This document shows, piece by piece, positions 1-9,886 of a stretch of 64,000 nucleotides of DNA (within the stretch, counting starts at the first letter, position 1; each line of letters begins with the position of its first letter). Location: contig NZ_SGOM01000009.1 of assembly GCF_022113815.1 (NCBI RefSeq), positions 89,431-153,430 on the forward strand. The letters run 5' to 3'. The position numbers and the translations under genes are program-made. The DNA comes from Vibrio cincinnatiensis (GTDB taxonomy: Bacteria; Pseudomonadota; Gammaproteobacteria; Enterobacterales; Vibrionaceae). Below the pieces are notes generated by a model, which was not told the origin of the DNA, made no database searches, and saw nothing but the letters and a program-made list of their open reading frames with translations.

Positions 1-918
1 ATGCTGCTGGGGTGAAAGTAGGGGAACTGCCTGTCCGTCTCGGACACGGAAAGTAATAAAATTCTCACCAAATGCTTTTAATGAGGACATTAAATTACTT
101 TGCCAATCGGTGATGTCTTTTGAAACAGAAGCTTGTTCGGCTTGTGCTGTTTCAGGAAGAATGGCGTTCGCCAGCGGCAGTTGGTCGACCCATTGCTGTA
201 AGCTGATCAATTTTAAGACAAGCCCATCTTTATCGATGAAGGGAATAGCTTTAAGTTGGGTGATGTCATGGGCCATGGCTTTACGTAATGGCGTTAAGCT
301 GGGATCATTGAGCTCAGCAATACGTTGATCGGCATTTTCCATCAGTAAAGTGGCACTTTCAGCGTCTTGCTCTAGAAATAATTTACGCCCTGCCAATTTC
401 ACCAGATAATCCGCTTCCGCGAGGAGCCAATCGTTAGGGCGGCGTCCTTTGATGTCCGCAACCGCTAATTGTAAACTTTCGATACTTTTATGTTGTTGAT
501 TAAGTTCAACTTCTGAGCGAGTGGCGATGTCTGTGGCAGTACGGATGACTTCTTGTTTTGCTGTATCGAGATCCGTTTGTAAGCCTTGGCGAGCTTGGTT
601 AAGTTCTGTACGTAGTGTATCCAACTGAGCTTGATACAACGCTTGCTGCTGCTGAAAGTGCAACGTGAGTCCACCGCTGAATAAAATCGTTAAGACGATG
701 GCGATAGTGGCTAATTTTGTTCCTCGCTGAGTCGAGGTGTTTGCCTGCGTTGGTTGAGATGACGGTTTGCGATTGTTACGCGATGGCGAAGCGGAGGAGG
801 CCATTGTTTTCTGTTCCTGTTTTATAGTCTCAGCTTGAGACGAGGCATCAGCGGAAGCCGAGAGGAGGGATGCTGTTTTTTCAGGTTCCTGCTGTGGATT
901 ATTTTTTTTATCTGTCAT
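1..918 (-). CDS. hemX: HemX, uroporphyrinogen-III C-methyltransferase-like membrane protein (partial)
   Basis: The reading frame is open from the ATG at 918 to the left edge, so 306 codons are visible and the C-terminus lies outside the window. The N-terminal 80 residues are Ser/Gln/Thr/Lys-rich and cytoplasmic in character. A single membrane segment follows (about residues 80-100, LATIAIVLTILFSG), then a long helical, probably coiled-coil part beginning QQQQALYQAQLDTLRTEL. This is the HemX layout. The gene sits 15 bp after hemD in the hemC-hemD-hemX order. HemX was annotated as a methyltransferase, but the family shows no methyltransferase motif; its role is probably in organising haem synthesis at the membrane. 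Confidence in the family is high. Confidence 0.9.
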   Translation of the reverse strand, partial: MTDKKNNPQQEPEKTASLLSASADASSQAETIKQEQKTMASSASPSRNNRKPSSQPTQANTSTQRGTKLATIAIVLTILFSGGLTLHFQQQQALYQAQLDTLRTELNQARQGLQTDLDTAKQEVIRTATDIATRSEVELNQQHKSIESLQLAVADIKGRRPNDWLLAEADYLVKLAGRKLFLEQDAESATLLMENADQRIAELNDPSLTPLRKAMAHDITQLKAIPFIDKDGLVLKLISLQQWVDQLPLANAILPETAQAEQASVSKDITDWQSNLMSSLKAFGENFITFRVRDGQAVPLLSPQQH

Positions 919-933
919 GGCTAGAGTCCTGTG

Positions 934-1662
934 TTAAGGCTGGAGAGCCGCCACGAGATCGTGGTTTGCTGCACTTCCTGTTATCACGATATGTTGAAAG
1001 CCTAAAGCTTGTGCTTCTCGGCCAATGCGTTCACTGGGCACAAGTAGACGCTGTTGATAGGCCCAGGCTTGTGCATGGGCGGTCAATTGCGACATAAAAA
1101 ACGTCAGTTGATGGAGGCTGGTGATCACCAAGGTATCCACCTTAGCTTGTTGCCAGAGTGGTAACGCCTCTTGCGCATGAAACGGCAGTTCAATACGACG
1201 ATAGACTTCTCGACAACAGACTTGTGCTCCTCGCTGGGCCAGAGTGTGAGAAATCAGTTCTCGTCCACCATTGCCTCGTAGAATGACCATTCGTTTTTGA
1301 TTAACTTCCTGCAAAACAGGCAGTTCCAAAAAATGCTCACTGTCGCTGATCTCTGGGTAGTGTACTGGTTGTTGGCATGCCTTGCTTAAAACTTGTGCGG
1401 TTTTTTGACCAATGGCAAGATAAATCGCATCCGTTGGCCAAGATAACCCTTGTGACTGCAGGTATTGCTGAGTCAGATTCACCGCAGGTTGACTTACCGC
1501 TATGATCATATCGAACTGAGCCAGCTCTGCACTGAGCTGTGTCAGTTCGCTGCCTTCAGCAATGGTAATTAATGGATGATGCAGTGCGTTATATCCCCGT
1601 TGAGTTAAGTTGTGGCAAAGTTCAATGCCATCTTCTCCGGGGCGGGTGACTAATATTGCCAT
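934..1662 (-). CDS. hemD: Uroporphyrinogen-III synthase HemD
   Basis: This 242-residue cytosolic enzyme closes and inverts ring D of hydroxymethylbilane to give uroporphyrinogen III, the precursor of haem, sirohaem and cobalamin. The family is weakly conserved. The N-terminus (AILVTRPGEDG) and the late segment with LVITSLHQL and the serine/glycine-rich C-terminal part (VITGSAANHDLVAAL) match the two-lobed HemD pattern. It lies 3 bp downstream of hemC and 15 bp upstream of hemX, which supports the call and indicates one transcript. Length is normal. Confidence 0.93.
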   Translation of the reverse strand: MAILVTRPGEDGIELCHNLTQRGYNALHHPLITIAEGSELTQLSAELAQFDMIIAVSQPAVNLTQQYLQSQGLSWPTDAIYLAIGQKTAQVLSKACQQPVHYPEISDSEHFLELPVLQEVNQKRMVILRGNGGRELISHTLAQRGAQVCCREVYRRIELPFHAQEALPLWQQAKVDTLVITSLHQLTFFMSQLTAHAQAWAYQQRLLVPSERIGREAQALGFQHIVITGSAANHDLVAALQP

Positions 1663-1665
1663 GGC

Positions 1666-2604
1666 TTACTCGTGTTCAGCATACAACTTAGTTAAGATTT
1701 CCTGTGCTCCTTGTTCAAGCAGTTGATTGGCGAGTTCAATACCTAGCTGTTCTGCTTGTTGACGGGGGCCGCGAATTTCACCACGGATGATTTGTGAACC
1801 ATCCGGTTCTCCCACCAAAGCTCTCAACCAAATGTTGTCACCTTCTAAAATGGTATAGCTACCAATAGGCACTTGGCATCCGCCCTGCAAGGTTAAGTTC
1901 ATGGCTCGTTCACAGCGTACGCGAGTAGCCGTATCGGCATGATTGAGTGGCTCCAGCAGAGCCAGTAAGCGTTGATCGTCTAAGCGGCACTCAATACCGA
2001 CGGCTCCTTGTCCAACGGCAGGAAGCGATTGTTCAGGTTCAAGAAAGCTGGCAATACGCTCTTCCAGTTTCAAACGCTTGAGCCCGGCGGCAGCCAGCAC
2101 AATAGCATCAAACTCTCCGGCATCCAGTTTTGCTAATCGAGTGCCGACATTACCACGTAGATCTTTGATAACAATGTCTGGCCGTGCTTCTTTGATCTGA
2201 CATTGACGGCGCAAGCTGCACGTGCCCACAACGGCACCATGAGGAAGTTCATCAAGGGATGAATAGTGGTTAGAGACAAAAGCATCTCGAGGATCCTCAC
2301 GTTCACAAATGGTAACTAAGCCTAACCCTTCTGGAAAATCGACGGGAACATCCTTCATAGAGTGAACGGCTAAATCAGCGCGATTTTCAAGCATGGCTAA
2401 TTCCAGCTCTTTGACAAATAGGCCTTTGCCACCAACTTTTGCAAGAGGGGTATCGAGCAAGACATCTCCACGGGTGACCATAGTAACCAGTTCCACTTCA
2501 AGCCCTGGATGCGCCGCTTGTAAGGCGTCTTTGACAAAATGAGCTTGCCATAAAGCGAGTGGGCTTTGACGAGTGGCGATACGAATTGGCGTTGTGGTGG
2601 TCAT
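1666..2604 (-). CDS. hemC: Hydroxymethylbilane synthase (porphobilinogen deaminase) HemC
   Basis: This cytosolic enzyme polymerises four porphobilinogens to hydroxymethylbilane. The N-terminal [14 protein letters not shown], the central HSMKDVP and the GGCQVPIG segment with the cysteine that carries the dipyrromethane cofactor are all visible. An in-frame ATG lies two codons upstream (2610). I prefer the ATG at 2604 because the GGGA stretch is better spaced from it; this choice is uncertain. The gene is first in the hemC-hemD-hemX cluster and is divergent from cyaA, as in E. coli. Confidence 0.95.
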   Translation of the reverse strand: MTTTTPIRIATRQSPLALWQAHFVKDALQAAHPGLEVELVTMVTRGDVLLDTPLAKVGGKGLFVKELELAMLENRADLAVHSMKDVPVDFPEGLGLVTICEREDPRDAFVSNHYSSLDELPHGAVVGTCSLRRQCQIKEARPDIVIKDLRGNVGTRLAKLDAGEFDAIVLAAAGLKRLKLEERIASFLEPEQSLPAVGQGAVGIECRLDDQRLLALLEPLNHADTATRVRCERAMNLTLQGGCQVPIGSYTILEGDNIWLRALVGEPDGSQIIRGEIRGPRQQAEQLGIELANQLLEQGAQEILTKLYAEHE

Positions 2605-3032
2605 AATCATCCCATAAAAACAGTCAACAATATTGGCATCCTAACATTGTGGACGAGAAAGTATTACTACTAGATGGTCAGCAGGCGATTTTGTGATTAA
2701 ATTGATGAATCTTCGCTAAAATAATGTGATTAATCTCTCGTTTGTGGGTGGATAAACTAGGAGAAAAGCGACCTTCGAGATAACACTAATTCTTTCTTTC
2801 GTTTCATTATGCCGATGAGTAAATAGGAGAAAAATCGCTCCGAATCACGCTGCCATGCTGCGAAAGTTAGCTAACATGCTGATTTCTTCATAGCGATACA
2901 ACTTTAGTCGAGTGGCAAGGGCAGATTGCTTTACCAAATCTGATTAAAGTGTTAAATTGATCACGTTTTGTTGGCGCTTTCGCGTGAAACATAACCAAAG
3001 CGCGCATTAATGTTTCAACCAAGGAACCAACC
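2605..3032. promoter_or_regulatory. hemC-cyaA divergent intergenic region
   Basis: This 428-bp gene-free stretch separates the divergent hemC and cyaA genes and must hold both promoters. The right third contains the CRP-type site described separately. Other than AT-rich tracts and two similar GGAGAAAA..CG segments near 2758 and 2827, I see no further defined element. Confidence 0.6.
2949..2972 (+). promoter_or_regulatory. CRP site overlapping the cyaA promoter
   Basis: The stretch TTAAATTGATCACGTTTT here is very close to the CRP site over the E. coli cyaA P2 promoter as I remember it, where cAMP-CRP represses cyaA. The position, about 60-80 bp upstream of the start codon, is also comparable. 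The match is seen in the sequence; negative feedback on cyaA is inferred from E. coli. Confidence 0.65.
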
Positions 3033-5564
3033 TTGCAGGCTTACACAACGACCTTAATTCAACGATTAGATAATCTGAACCGGCAACGCACTGAGCGGGC
3101 GCTGGCGCTTATGGATTTACAAGGTCAGCGTGTTTTTCAACTGATTCCTGCACTTTTGCATTACAATCATCCGTTAATTCCAGGCTATTTAGATCAGCAA
3201 GTGCCCCATGGTATCCACTGTTTTGAGATGAATGCGATTCAACAGCAATTAGTCGAAGATACCGAACTGGCGTTAGGTCTGCCGCTTCACTCCCCCAAAC
3301 AACCAATGATTTTAGGGCTCTACACCATGGGGAGCACATCATCGATTGGGCAAAGTTCATCCAGTGATTTAGATATTTGGGTGTGTGTACCAGCCACAAT
3401 GGGCTGTGATGATCGAGAAAGTTTAAGTAATAAGTGTTTGCTGATTACCGATTGGGCAAAAAGCCAAGGTATTGAAGCTAACTTCTTTATTATGGATGAG
3501 CAGCGTTTTCGGCATAATCGCTCCGATAAAATGACCGGTGAAAACTGTGGTTCCTCCCAGCACCTCCTACTTTTAGATGAATTTTATCGCTCGGCGGTTC
3601 GTTTGGCCGGTAAGCGTTTACTATGGCAAATAGTGCCGCCAGAGATGGAAGAGTGTTACGACGAGTATGTTGATCAGCTGTGTGCCAATCAATACATTGA
3701 CTGTTCTCAGTGGATCGACTTTGGTCGTTTAAATCGTATTCCAGCCGAAGAGTACTTTGGTGCCAATTTATGGCAATTGTATAAAAGTATCGATTCTCCC
3801 TATAAATCGGTACTTAAAGCCACCCTATTAGAAGCCTATTCGTGGGAGTACCCACATACTCAGCTCTTAAGTATTGATACCAAACGCCGTTTTTTTGCCC
3901 ATGAGCCGGATTTGTATGGGATGGACGCGTATTACTTGATGCTTAAAAAAGTGACTCGCTACCTGCTTCAGATTGGCGATCATGCTCGTCTGGATCTCGT
4001 GCGTCGCTGTTTTTATCTGAAAACCCATGAAAAATTATCACGTGAACCTCAAGCTGATTCGGTAGCGTGGCGACGTGAAGCGTTGGGGCATATGGTGCAT
4101 GAATGGAAATGGGATTCGACGTTGTTGCAAGAATTAGATAACCGTCGCCATTGGAAAGTAGAGCAAGTCAAAATTGTGCATCATGCCTTACTTGACGCTT
4201 TAATGCTGAGTTATCGCAACCTGATTCAATTTGCCCGCCGTCATGATATTACTTCGGCTATCAGCCCGCAGGATATCTCGATATTAGCGCGTAAGCTGTA
4301 TGCGGCGTTTGAGGTTCTGCCGGGTAAGGTCACCTTATTAAATCCACAAATTTCACCGGATCTGCATGAAGCGGATTTAACGTTTATTGAGGTTCCGACT
4401 GGGCGTGTGAACCCTTCGGGCTGGTATCTCTATAAACAGCCTCCAGTTGCAAAACGAATGTTCAGTCAGCGTTATTTAGAGCGTAACGAATATTTGAGTA
4501 AATTGGTGGCTTGGGCCTTTTTTAATGGGTTGATTACGGAGTCGACGAATTTACATTCGGTGGTTCGTGGTGCGCACTTAGACATTGATAAGTTTTATCA
4601 GATGGTGAGTGATTTACGTAATACTTTCTCTCTTCATAAACGTCGCCCAACCATGATGGCGCTGGCCAGCCCTTGTGAAATTAGCCAACTAGCGATGTTT
4701 ATTAACTTTGAAAATGATCCGACTGTGCAACTGGCCGGAAAATCGTTAAAAGTGGATTTAAAAACGCTGGATATTTTCAGCTTTGGCTGTGAGCAACAGT
4801 GTTTGGTTGGCAGTGTCGATTTGGTTTATCGTAATTCATGGCAAGAAGTACGAACCCTTCATTTTAAAGGGGAAACCGCAATCTTGGATGCGTTAAAGAC
4901 CATCTTAGGTAAAATGCATCAAGACGCTTTACCACCAGAATCGGTCGATGTGTTTTGTTATAGCAAAAACTTACGCGGTGTTATGCGTAATCTGATCTAT
5001 CAGCTCTTAGCCGAGTGTATTGATTTACGCCTTAAACCGGTTGAACAAGAAAAACGTCGCCGCTTTAAAGCATTACGAATCGGTAAACAGATGTACGGGC
5101 TGTTTTTTGAACGGCGAGGCGTTTCGGTACAACGGTTGGAAAATTCAGTCGATTTTTATCGCAGTATCTCCAGTAATAAGCTGAAAGGTTCACCACTGCT
5201 GATGTTAGATAGAGAGCAGGATTACCAATTGCCAGAAGTGGTGGATGGGTTTGCCAGTGAAGGGCTTGTTCAGTTCTTTTTCGAAGATACCGAAAAAGGC
5301 TTTAATATTTATGTGTTAGATGAAGCGAACCGGATAGAGGTGTATCACCAGTTTAGTGGTGAAAAAGATGAGATGATCGCTAGTGTGAATAGTTTCTACA
5401 CTTCGGTGCGGGATGATAACCAAATCGCCTCTAAACTGATTAATTTTAACTTGCCACAATATTATCAGATCATTCACCCAGAAGAGGGAGAAAGCTATGT
5501 GGTGCCTTACCGTAATGATTCCTCGCTGTATTCTCGCCCGTCTAAAGCTGTGAATGGATATTAA
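3033..5564 (+). CDS. cyaA: Class I adenylate cyclase CyaA
   Basis: This cytosolic enzyme makes cAMP from ATP for CRP-dependent regulation. The protein is 843 residues, normal for class I. The catalytic nucleotidyltransferase motif is GSTSSIGQSSSSDLDIW (residues about 100-116), with the metal-binding pair D112 and D114. The C-terminal half is the regulatory part through which EIIA-Glc acts in enterobacteria. The start is UUG, with AAGGA seven bases upstream. E. coli cyaA also uses UUG, which limits expression. The gene is monocistronic, with a terminator directly after it. Confidence 0.97.
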   Translation: MQAYTTTLIQRLDNLNRQRTERALALMDLQGQRVFQLIPALLHYNHPLIPGYLDQQVPHGIHCFEMNAIQQQLVEDTELALGLPLHSPKQPMILGLYTMGSTSSIGQSSSSDLDIWVCVPATMGCDDRESLSNKCLLITDWAKSQGIEANFFIMDEQRFRHNRSDKMTGENCGSSQHLLLLDEFYRSAVRLAGKRLLWQIVPPEMEECYDEYVDQLCANQYIDCSQWIDFGRLNRIPAEEYFGANLWQLYKSIDSPYKSVLKATLLEAYSWEYPHTQLLSIDTKRRFFAHEPDLYGMDAYYLMLKKVTRYLLQIGDHARLDLVRRCFYLKTHEKLSREPQADSVAWRREALGHMVHEWKWDSTLLQELDNRRHWKVEQVKIVHHALLDALMLSYRNLIQFARRHDITSAISPQDISILARKLYAAFEVLPGKVTLLNPQISPDLHEADLTFIEVPTGRVNPSGWYLYKQPPVAKRMFSQRYLERNEYLSKLVAWAFFNGLITESTNLHSVVRGAHLDIDKFYQMVSDLRNTFSLHKRRPTMMALASPCEISQLAMFINFENDPTVQLAGKSLKVDLKTLDIFSFGCEQQCLVGSVDLVYRNSWQEVRTLHFKGETAILDALKTILGKMHQDALPPESVDVFCYSKNLRGVMRNLIYQLLAECIDLRLKPVEQEKRRRFKALRIGKQMYGLFFERRGVSVQRLENSVDFYRSISSNKLKGSPLLMLDREQDYQLPEVVDGFASEGLVQFFFEDTEKGFNIYVLDEANRIEVYHQFSGEKDEMIASVNSFYTSVRDDNQIASKLINFNLPQYYQIIHPEEGESYVVPYRNDSSLYSRPSKAVNGY

Positions 5565-5576
5565 GTCGATGGGCAC

Positions 5577-5604
5577 TAAAAAGAGCACCACTGTGCTCTT
5601 TTGT
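5577..5604. terminator. Bidirectional terminator between cyaA and cyaY
   Basis: A perfect 8-bp stem (AAGAGCAC / GTGCTCTT) with a 4-base loop is flanked by A and T runs on both sides, so it can end both cyaA (+) and cyaY (-) transcripts. Confidence 0.85.
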
Positions 5605-5631
5605 TGATCATGATGGGGTAATCGGCTTCAG

Positions 5632-5946
5632 TTATTGCCAATCGATTGCTTCTCCGGCGTGTTTTCCGCATTCTTGCTTTACCATCTCCAGCAGTTCGAC
5701 TCCGGTTTTAGAGCAAATCCACTGCTCATTTTTCCACTGGAAATGAAACCCGCCAGATTTTGATGCCAGCCAAATTTCTTTCATGGGTTCTTGGCGGTTA
5801 ATAATAATTTGGCTGCGGTCATCAAACTCTAACGTCATGACGTTACCGGATGTTTCATAATCAATGTCGGCTCCCGCCTCATCAATGGCTTGTTCAATGA
5901 GTTGCATCTGGCTATCCGCTTGCTGATGAAATTCAGTTTCGTTCAT
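5632..5946 (-). CDS. cyaY: Iron-sulfur cluster assembly protein CyaY (frataxin)
   Basis: This 104-residue frataxin binds iron through an acidic first helix and tunes the IscS-IscU cluster assembly machine. The acidic helix (EQAIDEAGADIDYE), the strand MTLEFDDRSQIIINRQ and the conserved EIWLASKSGGFHF core are all present. Length is typical. The gene is convergent with cyaA and divergent from lptM-lysA, the standard neighbourhood in E. coli and Vibrio. Confidence 0.96.
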   Translation of the reverse strand: MNETEFHQQADSQMQLIEQAIDEAGADIDYETSGNVMTLEFDDRSQIIINRQEPMKEIWLASKSGGFHFQWKNEQWICSKTGVELLEMVKQECGKHAGEAIDWQ

Positions 5947-6021
5947 CTTATCTATCCTATTGCTTTTCTTGATTGTGGTGCGATTATAGGAGGCATTGAT
6001 TCAATAATCACGATATGCAAA

Positions 6022-6138
6022 ATGAAAAAGTCCGTCACCGCACTGTTTTTGTTGTCTGTACTCGCCTTAGCGGGGTGTGGACAAACTGGCCCATTGTACC
6101 TGCCTGATGATGCTCAGCAGAGTGAACAAAGTCAGTAG
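6022..6138 (+). CDS. lptM: LPS-assembly-associated small lipoprotein LptM (YifL)
   Basis: This 38-residue lipoprotein has the signal sequence MKKSVTALFLLSVLALAGC with the lipobox LAGC (Cys19), then GQTGPLYLPDD, the conserved short motif of the YifL/LptM family. In E. coli LptM helps LptD mature at the outer membrane. A longer upstream reading of the same frame exists, but the lipoprotein signal fixes the start at 6022. The gene lies 30 bp before lysA and is probably co-transcribed with it. Confidence 0.9.
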   Translation: MKKSVTALFLLSVLALAGCGQTGPLYLPDDAQQSEQSQ

Positions 6139-6168
6139 ATTTAAGCAATTAGATTAAGGGAAAGAATT

Positions 6169-7422
6169 TTGGATTACTTCAATTATCAGGAAGATGGTCA
6201 ACTGTGGGCAGAAGACGTAGCGTTGTCAGATTTGGCTGAGCAATACGGTACCCCGCTTTATGTTTACTCCAGAGCTACACTGGAAAGGCATTGGCATGCC
6301 TTTGATCACTCTGTGGCAGGGCACCCGCATCTGGTCTGTTATGCCGTCAAAGCCAACTCCAACTTAGGGGTGCTCAATACCTTAGCTCGGTTAGGATCGG
6401 GATTTGATATTGTTTCTGGTGGTGAGCTGGAACGTGTTATTGCCGCTGGGGGCGATCCCAGTAAAGTGGTCTTTTCTGGGGTGGGGAAAACAGCCCAAGA
6501 GATGCAACGAGCATTAACACTAAAAATTAAGTGTTTTAATGTTGAATCTGAGCCAGAGCTCGCGCGGCTGAATGAAGTAGCGGGAGAGCTGGGTGTCAAA
6601 GCGCCCGTTTCTTTGCGTATTAATCCTGATGTGGATGCAAAAACACACCCTTATATTTCTACGGGGTTACGTGATAATAAATTTGGTATTGCGTTTGAAC
6701 GTGCGCCGGATGTTTACCGTTTAGCGCAACGTTTACCCAATATTGATGTGCGTGGTATCGACTGCCATATCGGATCACAGCTGACAGAAATTACGCCGTT
6801 TATTGATGCCGTCGATCGCTTACTGGCTTTAATTGATTCACTGCAAGCCGAAGGTATCACGATTCAACATCTTGATGTCGGCGGTGGGCTTGGCGTTGTT
6901 TACCAAGATGAGCAACCCCCTCAACCATCAGACTATGCTAAAGCACTATTGGCGCGTTTAGCGAATCATCAGCATTTAGAGTTGATTTTTGAACCTGGAC
7001 GAGCGATTGCCGCCAATGCGGGGGTGTTACTCACACGGGTTGAGTTTCTTAAACATACCGAACATAAAAACTTTGCCATTATTGATGCTGCGATGAATGA
7101 TTTAATGCGCCCAGCTCTGTATCAAGCTTGGCAAAATATCGTGCCTGTTTCACCTCGTACAGGAGAGGCGGTTGCTTATGATTTGGTTGGGCCTGTGTGT
7201 GAAACTGGTGACTTTTTAGGAAAAGATCGTTGCTTAGTGTTAGAGCAAGGCGATCTGTTAGCGGTACGCTCGGCAGGCGCTTATGGCTTTGCGATGTCAT
7301 CCAACTACAATACCCGTACTCGCGCGGCAGAGGTGATGGTGGATGGTGACAAAACCTACCTCGTTCGTCAGCGTGAACCTCTTTCCAGCCTATGGGCATT
7401 GGAAAGTCTTTTGCCAGAGTAA
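6169..7422 (+). CDS. lysA: Diaminopimelate decarboxylase LysA
   Basis: This PLP enzyme removes CO2 from meso-diaminopimelate to give L-lysine, the last step of the pathway. It has 417 residues. The PLP lysine is K61 in CYAVKANSN. The glycine-rich phosphate-binding HLDVGGGLGV and the substrate cysteine in GPVCETGDFLG are visible. The start is UUG, preceded by AAGGGAAAG. lysA begins a run with dapF, a DUF484 gene, xerC and yigB, all with gaps below 15 bp. Confidence 0.96.
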   Translation: MDYFNYQEDGQLWAEDVALSDLAEQYGTPLYVYSRATLERHWHAFDHSVAGHPHLVCYAVKANSNLGVLNTLARLGSGFDIVSGGELERVIAAGGDPSKVVFSGVGKTAQEMQRALTLKIKCFNVESEPELARLNEVAGELGVKAPVSLRINPDVDAKTHPYISTGLRDNKFGIAFERAPDVYRLAQRLPNIDVRGIDCHIGSQLTEITPFIDAVDRLLALIDSLQAEGITIQHLDVGGGLGVVYQDEQPPQPSDYAKALLARLANHQHLELIFEPGRAIAANAGVLLTRVEFLKHTEHKNFAIIDAAMNDLMRPALYQAWQNIVPVSPRTGEAVAYDLVGPVCETGDFLGKDRCLVLEQGDLLAVRSAGAYGFAMSSNYNTRTRAAEVMVDGDKTYLVRQREPLSSLWALESLLPE

Positions 7423-7433
7423 AGTGATTTCTT

Positions 7434-8264
7434 ATGCATTTCCATTTTTCTAAAATGCACGGTTTGGGTAATGATTTTATGGTCGTTGACTGCATTACCC
7501 AGAACGTTTTCTTCTCTCCAGAGCTGATTCGGCGTTTGGCGAATCGTCATACTGGGGTTGGTTTTGATCAACTGTTGGTAGTGGAAGCTCCGTATGATCC
7601 TGAAACGGATTTCCACTACCGCATTTTCAATGCGGATGGCAGTGAAGTTGAACAGTGCGGTAATGGTGCGCGTTGTTTCGCCCGCTTTGTGCGTATGAAA
7701 GGGTTGACCAATAAATATCAACTCAGTGTTAGCACCAAAAAAGGCAAAATTATTCTTTCTATCGAGGAAGATGATCAAATTACGGTCAATATGGGTGAAC
7801 CGGAGTTTGAACCGAGCAAGATTCCATTTCGCGCCAAACAGGCAGAAAAAACGTACATCATGCGTGTTGATGAGCAAACCTTATTTTGTGGAGCGGTCAG
7901 CATGGGGAACCCACATGTTGTTACGGTTGTTGAGGATGTGACGACAGCAGATGTTCAAACGTTAGGGCCTTTGCTGGAATCTCATGAGCGTTTTCCTGAA
8001 CGGGTTAATGCGGGTTTTATGCAAGTGATCGATCGTCAACACATTAAACTTCGTGTTTATGAACGAGGCTCAGGTGAGACTCAAGCATGTGGCAGTGGGG
8101 CTTGTGCAGCGGTTGCGGTTGGTATTGCCCAAGGTCTTTTAGATAATACTGTAACCGTTCAATTGCCCGGTGGTCATTTAGAGATCCGCTGGCAAGGCCC
8201 GGGTAAACCTCTGTATATGACCGGGCCTGCTACTCATGTGTTTGATGGTCAATTATCTTGCTAA
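7434..8264 (+). CDS. dapF: Diaminopimelate epimerase DapF
   Basis: This enzyme converts LL- to meso-diaminopimelate for lysine and peptidoglycan synthesis without a cofactor. The two catalytic cysteines are C75 in EQCGNGARC and C219 in [13 protein letters not shown]. The N-terminal KMHGLGNDF is also typical. The 276 residues match the family. It lies 11 bp after lysA, so the enzyme that makes the LysA substrate is encoded with it. Confidence 0.97.
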   Translation: MHFHFSKMHGLGNDFMVVDCITQNVFFSPELIRRLANRHTGVGFDQLLVVEAPYDPETDFHYRIFNADGSEVEQCGNGARCFARFVRMKGLTNKYQLSVSTKKGKIILSIEEDDQITVNMGEPEFEPSKIPFRAKQAEKTYIMRVDEQTLFCGAVSMGNPHVVTVVEDVTTADVQTLGPLLESHERFPERVNAGFMQVIDRQHIKLRVYERGSGETQACGSGACAAVAVGIAQGLLDNTVTVQLPGGHLEIRWQGPGKPLYMTGPATHVFDGQLSC

Positions 8265-8278
8265 ATTAAGGATGTGTT

Positions 8279-8983
8279 TTGTTACAACAACAGGCTGATG
8301 CTCTGACCGCTGAAGTGGTGGCCGAGTATTTACGAGATCACCCTGATTTTTTTCTCCACTACCCTCAGTTGGTTGAATCATTATCATTGCCTCGTTCCGA
8401 TGCGGGAGCGGTTTCCCTTGTCCATATCCAGATGGCTCGACAACGGCAACGTATTGAGGAATTAGAAGAAGAAATCACCACTTTGATGTCGCTCGCAGCG
8501 AATAATGATCGAACCTTCCATGAATTTATGGAGTTGCAAGAAAAAGTGTTGCAGTGTGGCTGCTTGCGTGAGGTTTTTCGAGCTATTGAAGGCACGGCGC
8601 AACGGCTTGGGTTAACGGCCTATGTGCGTTTGATTGGCTCGCCGATGAGTGAGTATGCAATGACACAAGAGCAATGGCAGCGCTTTGCCACTAATCACTT
8701 TAATGGTAAGTCTGCTTATTTAGGGCGTTTACGACAGGCTGATCGTCAACAATTGTTTGGTGAGCATAACTTAACGCCAGAAATGGGGTCTTATGTGATT
8801 CTTCCGCTAGGCGCTTCTCCACCACAAGGGATTTTGGCCTTTGCAAGCCGTGATGGTGGGCATTTTCAACCTTGTATGGATACCTTATTTTTGCGTCATT
8901 TAGCACTGGTGCTGTCTCATTTAATCGACTTACTCCCTTGGCAACGTTATGAGCATGAACGAATCCATTCCCCCTCTGCCTAG
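8279..8983 (+). CDS. DUF484 family protein (YigA-like)
   Basis: This 234-residue cytosolic protein of the DUF484/YigA family has no known reaction. The N-terminal VAEYLRDHPDFF motif, a short coiled coil (RQRQRIEELEEEITTLMSLAANN) and a GAF-like C-terminal half are visible. The start is UUG after AAGGATG. It sits between dapF and xerC as in E. coli, and its end overlaps the xerC start, which points to translational coupling. The function remains unassigned. Confidence 0.88.
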   Translation: MLQQQADALTAEVVAEYLRDHPDFFLHYPQLVESLSLPRSDAGAVSLVHIQMARQRQRIEELEEEITTLMSLAANNDRTFHEFMELQEKVLQCGCLREVFRAIEGTAQRLGLTAYVRLIGSPMSEYAMTQEQWQRFATNHFNGKSAYLGRLRQADRQQLFGEHNLTPEMGSYVILPLGASPPQGILAFASRDGGHFQPCMDTLFLRHLALVLSHLIDLLPWQRYEHERIHSPSA

Positions 8984-9884
8984 TGGGTTAACTCAGCCGT
9001 TACTGCGCTTCTATGAATATTTACGCAGTGAGAAAGGGCTGAGTCTCCACACTCAACGTAATTATCAGCAGCAGTTACAGGCGATGGCCTCGCATTTAAA
9101 CCAAATGGGGATCACTCAGTGGCAGCAAGTGGATGCGGCTTGGGTGCGTCAGCTTGCCAGTAAAGGCATGCGTGAGGGAATGAAAGCCAGTAGCCTGGCA
9201 ACGCGTCTTTCTTCTCTGCGCAGTTTTTTCGATTTCCTGATTCTACGAGGTGAATTAGCAGCTAATCCTGCTAAAGGGGTATCAGCACCCAGAAAGCAGC
9301 GTCCGTTACCGAAGAATTTAGATGTGGATGAAATGGCTCAACTGTTAGAGGTTGAGGCGGATGATCCACTCTCCATTCGTGATCGTGCCATTATGGAGCT
9401 CATGTATGGTGCAGGGTTACGGTTAGCAGAATTGGTGGCGATTAATCTTAAAGACATCAGTTTTAGCCGTGGCGAAATTCGTGTGATCGGTAAAGGGAAC
9501 AAAGAGCGTAAAGCTCCGTTTTCAGGTCAGGCTAAAGAATGGGTCAGTAAATGGTTAACGGTACGTTCAGCCTTGCTAAAAGGGGATGAACCCGCTCTGT
9601 TTATTTCCAAATTAGGTGGGCGTATTTCTCATCGTAATGTACAAAAACGATTGGCAGAATGGGGACAGAAACAGTCGGTTGCTAGCCATATCAGCCCTCA
9701 TAAACTGCGCCACTCTTTTGCTACTCATATGTTGGAATCGAGCAATAATTTGCGTGCCGTTCAGGAATTACTGGGGCATGAGAATATTTCGACGACACAA
9801 ATCTATACCCATCTTGATTTTCAGCATCTTGCTCAGGTGTATGATCAAGCTCATCCACGAGCCAGAAAAAAAACCAAGGAGTAG
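8949..9884 (+). CDS. xerC: Tyrosine recombinase XerC
   Basis: With XerD, XerC resolves chromosome dimers at dif during division. Vibrio dif sites are also used by integrating filamentous phages. The protein has 311 residues. The catalytic set is visible: Arg in GAGLRLAEL, HKLRHSF, LGHENISTTQ and the nucleophile Tyr in IYTHL. The N-terminal SAM-like DNA-binding domain covers about residues 15-100. The gene overlaps the DUF484 end and is followed by yigB after 2 bp. Confidence 0.97.
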   Translation: MSMNESIPPLPSGLTQPLLRFYEYLRSEKGLSLHTQRNYQQQLQAMASHLNQMGITQWQQVDAAWVRQLASKGMREGMKASSLATRLSSLRSFFDFLILRGELAANPAKGVSAPRKQRPLPKNLDVDEMAQLLEVEADDPLSIRDRAIMELMYGAGLRLAELVAINLKDISFSRGEIRVIGKGNKERKAPFSGQAKEWVSKWLTVRSALLKGDEPALFISKLGGRISHRNVQKRLAEWGQKQSVASHISPHKLRHSFATHMLESSNNLRAVQELLGHENISTTQIYTHLDFQHLAQVYDQAHPRARKKTKE

Positions 9885-9886
9885 GG

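Noticed and set aside
7079..7877. Long minus-strand ORFs across lysA and dapF
   Set aside because: They are antisense shadows of strongly conserved genes; no protein-like features or ribosome binding sites.
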